A stretch of 50,742 nt of DNA from Bacteriovorax sp. (GTDB lineage: Bacteria > Bdellovibrionota > Bacteriovoracia > Bacteriovoracales > Bacteriovoracaceae), in contig JACMNL010000019.1 of the NCBI GenBank assembly GCA_014378525.1, positions 1 through 50,742 on the forward strand. The letters run 5' to 3'. Under the pieces are notes generated by a model. The model made no database searches. It had not been told where the DNA came from and was given only the letters and a program-made list of their open reading frames with translations. Positions 26,531 through 35,534 of the stretch are shown here, piece after piece (the stretch's first letter is position 1; every line of letters begins with the position of its first letter). The translations under genes were made by a program, and so were the position numbers.

Positions 26531-27970
26531 TCAATTATTTAATATGGATATTTGTTTGGCCTCAGTCGAAATTATCCTACTTACCCCGCCTGAAAAAACC
26601 TCAGCAATAAAATACAATTCATAACGCCCGTTCGGGACATTCCTGGTTCTAAAGCCCATCAGCATTTTTTCTGCCCAATTAGTAGTGCCGTTACGATACA
26701 CAATATCCCCTGCTTCATTTCTCACAATCAGCCCGATATTTTTAGGTGGAATTTTACTCTCCGCTAATTTCACATCGAGTGCTAAAACGATTTGCCCGGA
26801 AAGTGGTTTCGAAAGATCGATTAAATCATCACTCCAATTAATTACAAGCTCACTTTCTTTATTAGCAACATAAACAGTTACAGGAAAACTGCCGATTCCT
26901 TCTGACACTAAGGAAAATTCATAGCGCCCATCCGGAAGATCTTTTGTCTCGAGATCACATGATGAGTTTTCTATATTGCAATTAACAGTCAGAATATTTT
27001 CATGTTCTGATTTTATCTTTAATTGAACCGGAGTTAAATTTACAGACTTATAAGGTAAAGAAATTTTCCCGCTTACAAAGTCATCATTTTCCAATTTAGA
27101 AAATGCAATTTTATTTTCAGTCTCACCAACCTCATACTGCCATGTTAAATTCGCTACTCCAGAAGGATCACTATATGCAACCCATGCATAACCATGCTCA
27201 CCCCAGTCTTCACCCCATGAGTTTTTAATTAACCACGCCTGTTTATCGTCATCAAACCCTACTAGTGCTACTGCATGTCCGCCTACTTTTTTGCTATGTT
27301 TTGTTTTGTAGACTCCACCTTTGTAATAAAGAAAATCTTCTCTCGCATTTAAAGTTGTAAGAAGCGGACCTTTTTTTAAAGCGGCCTTTACCTTCTTATC
27401 ACTTCCACCCCAGCGCGTACTTGGCGTGGTTACCCGTGAAATTTGAATTGTTCGCGACTTTTGATTTTCGCAGTAATTTTCAGAACACATTCCATTTTTA
27501 CCAGATGAGCCCAGCAAATAAGGAGCGCAGGATAGATCAGCAACACCGACAGATCTAAGTTGATACGAGGCCCACTCTGGCAGCCAGCCGATGTCACAAC
27601 TTCCCTCGCCACAGTCAAAAAGCATCTGCTGCGAGAATTGCGGCTTAAGCCACGATAAATTATTTGTTATTGTATACTGTCCTTCAAGAACTGCGACAGC
27701 AGCAAAGGCCACACATGAACCGCAGTTGCCTTGGTTGCTGATTGGTGAAAGCCAGTTTTGATCGTTTACGTTTCGCCAGTCCCATTTTTCTTTTACGGCG
27801 TTTTCTGTATAGGTAAGACTGTGCTCTGGAGTGTTCAATCTATTGCCGAATATTTTTTCGCGTTGGAAAGAATTTAGCCTTGAAACACTTGTCTCGCCTC
27901 TAATCCAACTTTCTGCAAATGACTGGCCTGCTGATAGAAGTAAAATTAAAGCAGCGAATATTAATTTCAT
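26531..27970 (-). CDS. Secreted papain-family (C1A) cysteine protease
   Basis: Signal peptide (1-19), short propeptide (about 20-60) and a papain catalytic domain: [11 protein letters not shown] with nucleophile Cys86, [11 protein letters not shown] with His232 and [11 protein letters not shown] with Asn250. The oxyanion glutamine is Gln80. The residue after the catalytic Cys is Val where Trp is usual. The C-terminal half (about 290-479) is beta-rich, looks like two repeated Ig-type units (each with a DGRYEFSL or NGRYELYF strand) and could bind substrate or anchor the enzyme. Length 479 against about 330 for plain papain precursors. Export and role in digesting prey or host protein are inferred. 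Confidence 0.9.
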   Translation of the reverse strand: MKLIFAALILLLSAGQSFAESWIRGETSVSRLNSFQREKIFGNRLNTPEHSLTYTENAVKEKWDWRNVNDQNWLSPISNQGNCGSCVAFAAVAVLEGQYTITNNLSWLKPQFSQQMLFDCGEGSCDIGWLPEWASYQLRSVGVADLSCAPYLLGSSGKNGMCSENYCENQKSRTIQISRVTTPSTRWGGSDKKVKAALKKGPLLTTLNAREDFLYYKGGVYKTKHSKKVGGHAVALVGFDDDKQAWLIKNSWGEDWGEHGYAWVAYSDPSGVANLTWQYEVGETENKIAFSKLENDDFVSGKISLPYKSVNLTPVQLKIKSEHENILTVNCNIENSSCDLETKDLPDGRYEFSLVSEGIGSFPVTVYVANKESELVINWSDDLIDLSKPLSGQIVLALDVKLAESKIPPKNIGLIVRNEAGDIVYRNGTTNWAEKMLMGFRTRNVPNGRYELYFIAEVFSGGVSRIISTEAKQISILNN

Positions 27971-28073
27971 AAATACCTGAAGGTTTTAATTAACTATTAG
28001 TTTACCAATGAAGTCATGAAAATTATGATGTCATAGATGCCAAAAAATGAATCATATAAAGTATTACATCTTA

Positions 28074-28102
28074 TTGCATTTCCGTTCATGCTTTTAGATG
28101 AT
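28074..28102 (+). promoter_or_regulatory. Predicted promoter of the small secreted protein gene
   Basis: TTGCAT (28074-28079), 17-base spacer, GATGAT (28097-28102), in the 164-base divergent gap. The protease gene promoter in the same gap could not be placed. Confidence 0.35.
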
Positions 28103-28134
28103 GTTTAACAGACAATGATCCCGGAGGATTCAAA

Positions 28135-28440
28135 ATGAAAAAAATTTTATTGGCAGCTACTATTTTAACAGCGAGCTTTGGTGCATCTGCAGCTCCTGTA
28201 TTTATTTTTCCGACGTGCAATGCTTTTCAAGGCGAGTGCACAATTTACAACAGCTCTGGAAAGGATATTAACTGCAACATTCAGTTAAGAGGAATGACTC
28301 AGAAAGGCCGTCCTGTTAGTTCATTCGAATACAGAATGCTTTATCAGGGAATGTTTGCATGGGTGAGAGTTTTCAATGCTGATATTAGTGATCCAATCAC
28401 ATCCCTTCAGGGAACTGCCAACTGCAACACAATCAACTAA
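28135..28440 (+). CDS. Small secreted Cys-containing protein, unknown
   Basis: The 101-residue product has a signal peptide ending ASA (about residue 19) and a mature part of about 82 residues with four cysteines. A perfect GGAGG lies 6 bases before the ATG and a strong terminator follows, so it is a complete, monocistronic gene. No family recognised. The four cysteines of the small mature domain could form two disulfides in the periplasm. Confidence 0.75.
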   Translation: MKKILLAATILTASFGASAAPVFIFPTCNAFQGECTIYNSSGKDINCNIQLRGMTQKGRPVSSFEYRMLYQGMFAWVRVFNADISDPITSLQGTANCNTIN

Positions 28441-28444
28441 AATA

Positions 28445-28473
28445 AAAAAGGCTCCCATCGGAGCCTTTTTTTT
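28445..28473. terminator. Bidirectional Rho-independent terminator
   Basis: AAAAAGGCTCC pairs with GGAGCCTTTTT around a 4-base loop (28445-28470) and is followed by TTT on plus and an A-tract on the other side. It serves the small secreted protein gene on plus and the VOC gene on minus, whose stop codon at 28472 touches it. Confidence 0.85.
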
Positions 28474-29185
28474 AAGCATATGGATCAAAATTTGGTTCTA
28501 AGTTATTCATCGAGTATTCTTTTTCGCAATAAAATGGCGAGTAAACCAGCTCTAATTTTATTCTGTCCGGATCTTCAAAGAAAAGTGAATAATAGTTATT
28601 ATCCCCTGTCGCTCCTTCGGTATATAAAGTCTTCAAACCATTTTTCAAAATAATTTCGCGATAAAAATCATCAACCACTTCTTTGGTTTCTGCATAAAAA
28701 GCAAGATGATTTAATCCCACTCTTTTTCTGTGATAACCCGTTTGCTTATGATCATCTTCGACTGGTCCTAAAACAATTTTTAATGTCCCGTCTGTATAAG
28801 TAGTATGGTCTGTTCTGCTGATTAATTTTTCCCAACCTAAGCTAAGTAAAATTAAATCGTAAAAGCGAACGCTTTCTTTATAATTTAAAACATTGAGTTC
28901 AACGTGAGAAAGTTTTGTTCTCTTAATTCCCCACTGCCACTTGGGTTTTTCCCCCCAGCGGAAGCAAACCAGAATTAGGGCCATGAGAAGAATAGGCACT
29001 GAAGCCCAGGTATAAAAATACTGAGTGGATTTTTCGAATTGCAGAGCTTTGGCAGTCAATCGGATACAGATTGGAATGACCAGGACAATAAGTGTAACCA
29101 GCCAACCTTCCCAGGTAATAGGAGTCCAGCCCCACCCGTAAGTCTTTCTTCTAAACCATAATTTATTTTTTTTCATTGGAATCAT
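28472..29185 (-). CDS. Membrane-anchored VOC (glyoxalase-fold) fusion protein
   Basis: Residues 1-75 form a two-helix membrane module opening with a Trp-rich WFRRKTYGWGWTPITWEGW motif. Residues 88-237 are a VOC/glyoxalase-bleomycin-resistance domain, with LSHVELNVLNYKESVRFYD and the later GLNHLAFYAE and KLELVYSP metal-region strands. His, His and Glu in these strands could bind a metal. The membrane module is familiar to me as a small stand-alone protein, so this looks like a fusion. The ATG overlaps the stop of the VOC gene upstream (ATGA). The substrate is unknown. Confidence 0.8.
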   Translation of the reverse strand: MIPMKKNKLWFRRKTYGWGWTPITWEGWLVTLIVLVIPICIRLTAKALQFEKSTQYFYTWASVPILLMALILVCFRWGEKPKWQWGIKRTKLSHVELNVLNYKESVRFYDLILLSLGWEKLISRTDHTTYTDGTLKIVLGPVEDDHKQTGYHRKRVGLNHLAFYAETKEVVDDFYREIILKNGLKTLYTEGATGDNNYYSLFFEDPDRIKLELVYSPFYCEKEYSMNNLEPNFDPYA

Positions 29186-29550
29186 TTTTCACCAAACATT
29201 TCTAAAATATTTCCTGAAGGATCTTTAAACATAAACCACCAGTCTTCATCACCGATTTTTTGTGGTTCAGTATGGATTAACTCTACTCCGCCATTTTTAA
29301 ATTCAGTGAATACGTTATCAATTGAGGCAACGATGAAGGCCACAGATGTGCGTGTGGATGACGTAACTAGATTTGTTTTAGTGTTTCCACCTTCAATATA
29401 AATATTTACTGTTCCGCAAGATCCCCAACAGCCTTTTTCGCCAATCTTTGCTTTCATCTCAAAATTTAAAAATTTATTGTAGAACTGAACGGCCTTGTCG
29501 TAATCGTCAGTGTAAATAGTAACAACTCCAATCCCTTGAATTTTTGCCAT
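29182..29550 (-). CDS. VOC family protein (glyoxalase fold)
   Basis: A single VOC domain of 122 residues: GIGVVTIYTDDYDKAVQFYN at the start and FMFKDPSGNILEMFGE at the end, the common pattern of small glyoxalase/dioxygenase-like proteins. A GAGGG ribosome site precedes the ATG. It is translationally coupled to the membrane-VOC fusion gene, so the two may form a heteromeric enzyme or act in sequence. Activity cannot be assigned. Confidence 0.85.
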   Translation of the reverse strand: MAKIQGIGVVTIYTDDYDKAVQFYNKFLNFEMKAKIGEKGCWGSCGTVNIYIEGGNTKTNLVTSSTRTSVAFIVASIDNVFTEFKNGGVELIHTEPQKIGDEDWWFMFKDPSGNILEMFGEK

Positions 29551-29567
29551 AAATCCCTCTGTGAATT

Positions 29568-30032
29568 TTAACGTTGAATCATATTATCCGGAATTCCAAA
29601 AAAGAATTCACGAGTTGTATTATGAGAAGAAAGATAAACTTTCCCGTTTTGAAGTGAAACGTAAGCGCTGTCTACGAAATATCTATTAAGTTTTGCAGCT
29701 GCTGTACCCTTAAGTTTATAAACCTGTACATCACCAATTTTCTGGAAGCCTTTCATTGGAATGTTAAAAGTGCATGAGCCGTAAATATCATTTGTTCCGT
29801 TTCTGATGGCATCACACTCTAAGCTGAAACCATTTTCATCAATATATTTTCTTTCTTCAATACCTGCCATTGAACTCCAAAGCATTCCTGCTTCGAATGG
29901 AGGAATCATTCCATCATCTTCAACAGAGATAGAAAGAACATTAAGGTCTTTGATAAGAACTGCATTGAAATGAGTCTGGGAAAAAGCACTTACAGAAAAG
30001 AGAAGTACAAATAGACTTAGACACGTTTTCAT
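29568..30032 (-). CDS. Secreted protein, unknown
   Basis: A 154-residue protein with a signal peptide (MKTCLSLFVLLFSVSAFS) and a mature part of about 136 residues containing two cysteines that could form a disulfide. No family recognised. A predicted promoter lies at 30085-30114; the gene probably continues into the VOC pair, 18 bases downstream. Confidence 0.65.
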   Translation of the reverse strand: MKTCLSLFVLLFSVSAFSQTHFNAVLIKDLNVLSISVEDDGMIPPFEAGMLWSSMAGIEERKYIDENGFSLECDAIRNGTNDIYGSCTFNIPMKGFQKIGDVQVYKLKGTAAAKLNRYFVDSAYVSLQNGKVYLSSHNTTREFFFGIPDNMIQR

Positions 30033-30084
30033 TTTCCAACCTTGGGTATTTAACGACGCACTCTCATGAGTTTGCCACTCAGCT

Positions 30085-30114
30085 ATATTAATACACTTTT
30101 ATCTAGATATTCAA
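30085..30114 (-). promoter_or_regulatory. Predicted promoter for the secreted protein-VOC operon
   Basis: On the minus strand TTGAAT (30109-30114), 18-base spacer, TAATAT (30085-30090), about 50 bases before the ATG at 30032. Confidence 0.4.
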
Positions 30115-30172
30115 AAATAGTTGGTAAATTACTTTTTGCAGACAGTCATCTTGACACATTAATTCCACAATT

Positions 30173-30196
30173 AAAAAAGGCCCCCGAAGGGGCCTT
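30173..30196 (-). terminator. Rho-independent terminator of smc
   Basis: On the minus strand AAGGCCCC-TTCG-GGGGCCTT followed by TTTT, a GC-rich stem closed by a stable UUCG-type tetraloop, 10 bases after the smc stop. Confidence 0.9.
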
Positions 30197-30206
30197 GATT
30201 TTATGA

Positions 30207-33200
30207 TTAATGAAGTTGAACTGATACGGCTTTAGAAACACCAGGCTCCTGCATAGTGACCCCATAAAGAGTGTCATTAAGCTCCATAGTTTTCTTATTG
30301 TGAGTGATCAGAATGAATTGTGATTCACTACTCATCTCTCTTAAAAGCTCGTTGAATCGTCCTACGTTAGCGTCGTCCAGAGGGGCATCAACCTCATCCA
30401 GAAGACAGAAAGGAGATGGCTTAACAAGGAAGATAGAGAAAATTAAACTGACGGCAGTCATGGCCTTTTCACCACCTGACATAAGGTTAATGTTCTGAGT
30501 TTTTTTGCCTGGAGGTTGTGCAAGAATATCAATCCCGCAATCAGGATCGTTCAGGTCTCCAACGATTTTCAGATCAGCAGTACCACCACCGAAAATGATC
30601 GGGAATACTTTCTGGAAGCGCATGTTAACTTCTTCATAAGCTGCCTGGAAGCGTGCTTTAGATTTTTCATCAATGTGTGCGATCGCTTTTTGCAGGTCTT
30701 CAAGAGAAGATTTAAGTTCTGTTTCCTGAATTTTCAGGAAGTCAGCACGAAGTTTCTGACGATCGTAATCTTCGATTGCCTGCCAGTTGATGTCTCCTAG
30801 GCGGGCAAATTCATTTTTGTAGTTTTTGTATTTCTCGCCGGCCTCTTTAAGATCCTGGCCGTAACGACGGTTGAAATCGTAATCTTTTTTATCGATTTCT
30901 TTCATACCTTCTTCAGTTTCCATGAAGAACATTGAACTTACATCTTTAAGCTCAGTGTAATCGCTGTCCTGATAAGATAGGAAATTTCCAAGAACGTGGC
31001 GAAGATCGATCTGATATTTTTCAAAGATGTTTCTAACGTTTTGCTCTTCTTCAATAACGTATTGAGAAAGTTTAACTTCGTACTCAGTGATTTCTCTCTG
31101 GTTCTTGTTAAGTTTAGTAGAAATTTCTTTCACTTCATCTTCTCTGTCTTTCATTGAAAGAAGAAGTTGACCAAGGCTGTCTTTAAGAAGATTCAGAACA
31201 TCTTCTTTATCACTTAATACTGTCGAAGTTTCTCTGTTAGAAGCTTCTAAGTTTTCAAGTTCAAGAATGATCTGGTCGATTTCGGTGTTGTATGTTGTAA
31301 CAAAAGTATTGTTTGATTCAAGACGTTGATTTAAACGCTCGATCTGGCCGTTTAAGTCGTCGATCTGACCGTTTAAGCTCTTAAGTTGTGATTCGAATGA
31401 ACGTGCTTCAACCTGCTTTTGCATAAGTGATGATCTTTCTTCTTCAAAAGAAGATTTCTGGATCTCAACTTCTTCCTGAAGCTCTTCTACTCTTGAAGTT
31501 TTTTCTTCAAGTGTCGAAGTCATTTCAATTTTCTGACGAGAAAGTTTTTCTTCAGACTCAATCATATCCAGACGGGATTTTGAAATTTCATTCTTTCTGT
31601 TTTTTAAGATCTCAAGACGTGTAAATCCTGATTCAAAACTTGCAAGTTTTGCATCGAGTGCAGATTTTTTACCGGTGAACTGAGCGCGGGCCTCAGCTGC
31701 CTGGTCACGAAGTGAATCGAAGTCCGTTTTAGAAATTTCAAGAGCTGATCTTTCAGCAAGTGATTTTTCTTCCAGAGCAGCTACCTCAGTCTGAAGGTTT
31801 GTTACAACAACCTGAAGTTCTTTGATTAAATTGTTTCTTGCTACGAAGCCCTGAGCTTCATCTGTACTTGTCTGGATTGAAACTAGTTTTGCACCTGAAA
31901 GGTTGGCAAGTTTTCTTGTTCCATTGATATCAGCAATGGCCTTGAATCGAATGTCAGCTGACAATGATTCCATAACGTCAGTAGGAAGAGTTGTTGCAAT
32001 AAAATATCCGTCTAAGAAAGAAGACATTTTATTTTTAAGGTCAGCATCCAGCTCAAGAATATCGGCCAGAGAAACTAAGTCGTCTCCCAGTGATAATTTT
32101 AAACGTGAAACTGTTTCAGCTGATAATTTTTCAGCGTTCACCATTTTTAAGTAATCAAGATTTTTTTGGTTCGCTTCAATCCATGAAAAAAGATCGCTGT
32201 CAGCGTTTGCTGTCGCAACTATAGTTTCCAGGAATTCAGCAAGAAGTACCTGAACGGCTTTCGTGTATTTTTCATCACACTTAATAAGTGTTCCAAGAAG
32301 AGAGAATCCTTCTGCATGATCTTTTAGGAATGCAGAAATTCCATCTTTTTTCCCTTCAAGCGAACGGTTGATTTCAACCAGTGACTGAAGTTTAGAATCT
32401 GTTTGAATTAACGTTTTAGATTTCGCTGCATACGCTTGCTCTAAATCTTTTACTTCAACATTTTTTGTATCGATCACAGCGCGGGCTGCCACTTCTTTAT
32501 CTTTCAGTTCAATTGCCAGCTTTTCAGCAGCAGCAACAGCATCTCTTTCATTTACGATTTGCGAATTAACACCAGAGTATTGTGCTTCAAGAGCTTCAAT
32601 TTCTTTTGCCAGGTCTTGCAGCTGGTTAGAGTACTCTTCCAGGCGGGAAGTATTTCTAAAGAGCTCCTGATCGATTTTATTGAAAGAATTTTTCTCTGCT
32701 TCGATTTCTTCTTTTAAATCATTGAAGCTTTGAGTTTTAAATTCCAGTTCTTCTTTTAAATGCTCAACTCGCTCTTCAAGAACAGAGAAATCATTATCTT
32801 CTTCACCTTTCTTTTCCCACGATTCAAGTTCAGTCTGAAGTTGAGTTAACTTCTCAAGACGACCTTCAAGTTCATGGTTAACAGTTTCAATTTCTTTTTC
32901 ACGCGTTTCAATCAGTTTTTCTTTCTCTGATTGAGTTTTACATAAGTAAACCAGGCGCTCTTCAGCTGCTGCCAGTTCCTTAGAAATGACGTTGTATTCT
33001 TTTTGAAGATCGTTGATTTTTTCTGTCTCTTCATCTTTTCTGAAACGCTCTTCTTCAAGACCGATTTCAATTACAGATTTTCTGGCAGAAAGCTGATCGA
33101 TTTCTTCCGAGCGATCATCAACAATAGTTTTCCCTTCTTTGTAATTTTTAAGAAGATCAAATTCTTTGTGAGAGTGAACGACCAGGTCATATCTTTGAAC

Positions 33201-33881
33201 TTTTTCTTTAAGGTCACGGGCGCGTTCAGCTTTTTCAGCTTGCTTCTCAAGGGCCTTAAGGTTCTTTTCAATTTCCTGTTGAAGATCGTTTAAGCGCGCT
33301 AAGTTTTGTTCAGTCGCTTCGATTTTTTTCAACGATTCTTTTTTTCTGACTTTGAATTTTGTAATACCGGCAACGTCTTCAATCATTGCACGACGCTCTT
33401 CAGGTTTTGCCTGAACAAGTCTGTTGATCTCCCCCTGAGCAATAATCGAGTACGACTTAGCACCGGCACCAGTGTCCATGAAAACTTCCTGAATATCACG
33501 AAGGCGACATGGGATATCGTTGATACGATATTCAGTCTCACCGTTTCTATACAGCTTTCTTGTTAACTGAATTTCTGATGGAGATGTAACCTGATTTCCG
33601 ATGTGAATGTGTTTTCCTTCATCGTTTTCTAAAACAAGCGATACTTCCGCCCATGCAGCTGGAGTATATTTAGAAGATCCCGCAAAGATAACATCTTTCA
33701 TGGTTGAACCACGCAAATGTTTTGCAGACTGCTCACCCATGACCCAGAACAGGGCGTCAACGACGTTTGATTTACCGCAACCGTTGGGACCAACGATGCC
33801 TGTAATTCCTTCATCGAAATGAATGACCGTACGGTCTTTGAATGATTTAAAACCTTGGAGAATAAGTCTCTTTAACTTCAC
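30207..33881 (-). CDS. smc: Chromosome segregation ATPase SMC
   Basis: Condensin ATPase that organises and segregates the chromosome with ScpA/ScpB. The N-terminal head has Walker A GIVGPNGCGKSNVVDAL. Two coiled-coil arms (about 165-500 and 665-1020) flank a hinge at about 505-660 (GISAFLKDHAEGFSLLG region). The C-terminal head has the signature LMSGGEKAMTAVSL and Walker B FCLLDEVDAPLDDAN. The GTG at 33881 is chosen because AAGGA lies 8 bases upstream and KLKRLILQGFKSF is the standard SMC beginning; the frame is open 18 codons more. Length 1224 residues, normal. The opposite-strand frames in this gene are shadows. Confidence 0.97.
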   Translation of the reverse strand: MKLKRLILQGFKSFKDRTVIHFDEGITGIVGPNGCGKSNVVDALFWVMGEQSAKHLRGSTMKDVIFAGSSKYTPAAWAEVSLVLENDEGKHIHIGNQVTSPSEIQLTRKLYRNGETEYRINDIPCRLRDIQEVFMDTGAGAKSYSIIAQGEINRLVQAKPEERRAMIEDVAGITKFKVRKKESLKKIEATEQNLARLNDLQQEIEKNLKALEKQAEKAERARDLKEKVQRYDLVVHSHKEFDLLKNYKEGKTIVDDRSEEIDQLSARKSVIEIGLEEERFRKDEETEKINDLQKEYNVISKELAAAEERLVYLCKTQSEKEKLIETREKEIETVNHELEGRLEKLTQLQTELESWEKKGEEDNDFSVLEERVEHLKEELEFKTQSFNDLKEEIEAEKNSFNKIDQELFRNTSRLEEYSNQLQDLAKEIEALEAQYSGVNSQIVNERDAVAAAEKLAIELKDKEVAARAVIDTKNVEVKDLEQAYAAKSKTLIQTDSKLQSLVEINRSLEGKKDGISAFLKDHAEGFSLLGTLIKCDEKYTKAVQVLLAEFLETIVATANADSDLFSWIEANQKNLDYLKMVNAEKLSAETVSRLKLSLGDDLVSLADILELDADLKNKMSSFLDGYFIATTLPTDVMESLSADIRFKAIADINGTRKLANLSGAKLVSIQTSTDEAQGFVARNNLIKELQVVVTNLQTEVAALEEKSLAERSALEISKTDFDSLRDQAAEARAQFTGKKSALDAKLASFESGFTRLEILKNRKNEISKSRLDMIESEEKLSRQKIEMTSTLEEKTSRVEELQEEVEIQKSSFEEERSSLMQKQVEARSFESQLKSLNGQIDDLNGQIERLNQRLESNNTFVTTYNTEIDQIILELENLEASNRETSTVLSDKEDVLNLLKDSLGQLLLSMKDREDEVKEISTKLNKNQREITEYEVKLSQYVIEEEQNVRNIFEKYQIDLRHVLGNFLSYQDSDYTELKDVSSMFFMETEEGMKEIDKKDYDFNRRYGQDLKEAGEKYKNYKNEFARLGDINWQAIEDYDRQKLRADFLKIQETELKSSLEDLQKAIAHIDEKSKARFQAAYEEVNMRFQKVFPIIFGGGTADLKIVGDLNDPDCGIDILAQPPGKKTQNINLMSGGEKAMTAVSLIFSIFLVKPSPFCLLDEVDAPLDDANVGRFNELLREMSSESQFILITHNKKTMELNDTLYGVTMQEPGVSKAVSVQLH

Positions 33882-34027
33882 AGGCGTAATCCTTTGCTTT
33901 GTGCTGTTATGTGTGTGTGAAGGATAATGTGTCATAAACGTATGACTTCGTACACGATAAAGTCATGAGTTAAGACAATGTAAGATGTACTTTTTCAGAG
34001 GGAAAAAGCACTGAATTTAAGTGAATT

Positions 34028-34687
34028 TTACGCGCTCACAACACCTAGCGAAAGTGTGGCCCAGTCTTCAATTTGAGCCGTCATTTTATCACCAGCGTTA
34101 AGTGGTGCAATTCCTTCGGGAGTTCCGGTGAAGATCAAATCTCCCTCTGAAAGTGTGTAAATCGTTGATAAAAAAGCGATGATCGCAGGAATAGAAAACA
34201 GCATATTTTTTGAATTTCCTCTCTGGCGAACTTCGTTGTTTACAGTGAGATTAAACGAAATATTCGAAAGTTTTTCTAAATTTCCGTCGTAAGGATGAAA
34301 ATGACTAATGGCCGCAAAAGTGTCAAAGCCTTTAGCAATACTCCATGGAAGAGATTTTTCTTTTGCTTTATCCTGTAAATCACGGGCCGTGAAATCCAGT
34401 CCTACGCCGATATGAGAAATATATTTGTAAGCGTCTGCCTCTGAAATATTTTTACCATCTTTCCCAATGACTAAAACAATTTCAACTTCGTGATCAACTC
34501 GTTTTGATTGTGATGGTATGATTAAATTTTCTTTGTCGTAAATAATTGAAGAAGTTGGTTTAATGAAAACAACCGGGCTTGTAGGAATTGGATTATTTAA
34601 TTCTTTGGCATGTTCAGCATAGTTTCTTCCAATGCAGAATATGTTTTGTGCAATTAAGTTTGTTCCTGGGATTTTTTTTTGTGCCAT
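34028..34687 (-). CDS. Fumarylacetoacetate hydrolase family protein (FAHD1-like)
   Basis: A 219-residue protein of the FAH family, close in length and motifs to FAHD1-type acylpyruvase/oxaloacetate decarboxylases. CIGRNYAEHAKEL is the N-terminal signature. The metal-site glutamates are in DHEVEIVLVIG and the Asp in GVGLDFTARDLQ; GDLIFTGTPEG is the conserved C-terminal loop. AGGA precedes the ATG. It stands alone between smc and tRNA-Pro. The exact substrate is not readable from sequence. Confidence 0.85.
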   Translation of the reverse strand: MAQKKIPGTNLIAQNIFCIGRNYAEHAKELNNPIPTSPVVFIKPTSSIIYDKENLIIPSQSKRVDHEVEIVLVIGKDGKNISEADAYKYISHIGVGLDFTARDLQDKAKEKSLPWSIAKGFDTFAAISHFHPYDGNLEKLSNISFNLTVNNEVRQRGNSKNMLFSIPAIIAFLSTIYTLSEGDLIFTGTPEGIAPLNAGDKMTAQIEDWATLSLGVVSA

Positions 34688-34802
34688 ATATGCGTCCTGT
34701 GAATTGAATTAATTTTCAAACAACATTAACACTTTCGAATGGTGAGAGCGATGACTTACAAAATAGTGGCCGGAAGTTAATTGAAAAAAGGTGATTTCTA
34801 AA

Positions 34803-34879
34803 TGGTCGGAGCGAGAGGATTCGAACCTCCGACCCTCTGCTCCCAAAGCAGATGCGCTACCAAACTGCGCTACGCTCCG
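34803..34879 (-). tRNA. tRNA-Pro, anticodon TGG
   Basis: A 77-base cloverleaf on the minus strand. Acceptor arms CGGAGCG and CGCTCCG; anticodon loop TTTGGGA on stem TCTGC/GCAGA gives anticodon TGG; the T-loop is GGTTCGAATC. The CCA end is encoded (34803-34805). No integrase or duplicated 3' end nearby, so no sign of use as an attachment site. Confidence 0.97.
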
Positions 34880-34949
34880 ACAATTAAGAAAATCAAAAAA
34901 GATAGGTTACATATATATGGCCTGAGAGATCACTTGGCAAAGATTTTTT

Positions 34950-35534
34950 CTAATTTCTTTGACCCAAAAACTTCTGAGCAAAGCCAGTGGCAACCGCACG
35001 ATGGGAGTTTTTTTGTTTCCATTCATGCAATTCCGCGACAGTGAGACCTTCTTCGGCCTTATCAGTTGGAATGAAGACCGGATCGTAACCAAAACCTGTT
35101 GAGCCTCTATAGCTATAACCGATAGAGCCATTCATGCGACCTTCAAAATAGAAGATTTCTTTTTCGTTCATGTAGACACATAAAACACAGCTAAAGAAAG
35201 CTTCGCGGTTAGCGATGCCATCCATTTTTTTAAGCAGCAGTTCAGCGCGGTCACGGTCCTTTAAACCGTCTCCACCAAAGCGTGCCGAGTGAAGGCCTAG
35301 CTCAGTTGGAAGGGCCGCTACATTTAATCCTGAATCGTCTGCGATGACCGGCACTTTAAATTTATCATAATAAGCTTTTGCTTTTAACAAAGCATTTTCA
35401 AAATAACTTTCGCCGTCTTCTACTACATCGATTTTTTCAGGAGCAGCTTTTACAGTAATTAATTTTGGATCGAAGAGTTCAGCGAACTCTTCTGCTTTGT
35501 GTGCATTTCCCGAGGCTAAAATTAGTTCAATCAT
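34950..35534 (-). CDS. rdgB: dITP/XTP pyrophosphatase (RdgB/HAM1)
   Basis: Removes non-canonical purine nucleotides (dITP, XTP) by hydrolysis to monophosphates. The 194-residue protein starts LILASGNAHKAEEF, has VIADDSGLNVAALP (catalytic Asp) and GSTGFGYDPVFIP, and ends with the nucleobase motif KNSHRAVA. The ATG overlaps the rph stop by one base. The rph-rdgB pair is a common bacterial arrangement. Confidence 0.95.
   Translation of the reverse strand: MIELILASGNAHKAEEFAELFDPKLITVKAAPEKIDVVEDGESYFENALLKAKAYYDKFKVPVIADDSGLNVAALPTELGLHSARFGGDGLKDRDRAELLLKKMDGIANREAFFSCVLCVYMNEKEIFYFEGRMNGSIGYSYRGSTGFGYDPVFIPTDKAEEGLTVAELHEWKQKNSHRAVATGFAQKFLGQRN

Noticed and set aside
33003..33293. Plus-strand frame of 96 codons inside smc.
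   Set aside because: Shadow of the smc coiled coil; no start signals and no family.
33925..33985. Repeated GTCAT/ATGAC elements upstream of smc, considered as an operator.
   Set aside because: Short, imperfectly spaced and without a convincing promoter nearby.
34803..34879. tRNA-Pro as integration site of a mobile element.
   Set aside because: No integrase, no direct repeat of the tRNA end and only housekeeping genes on both sides.
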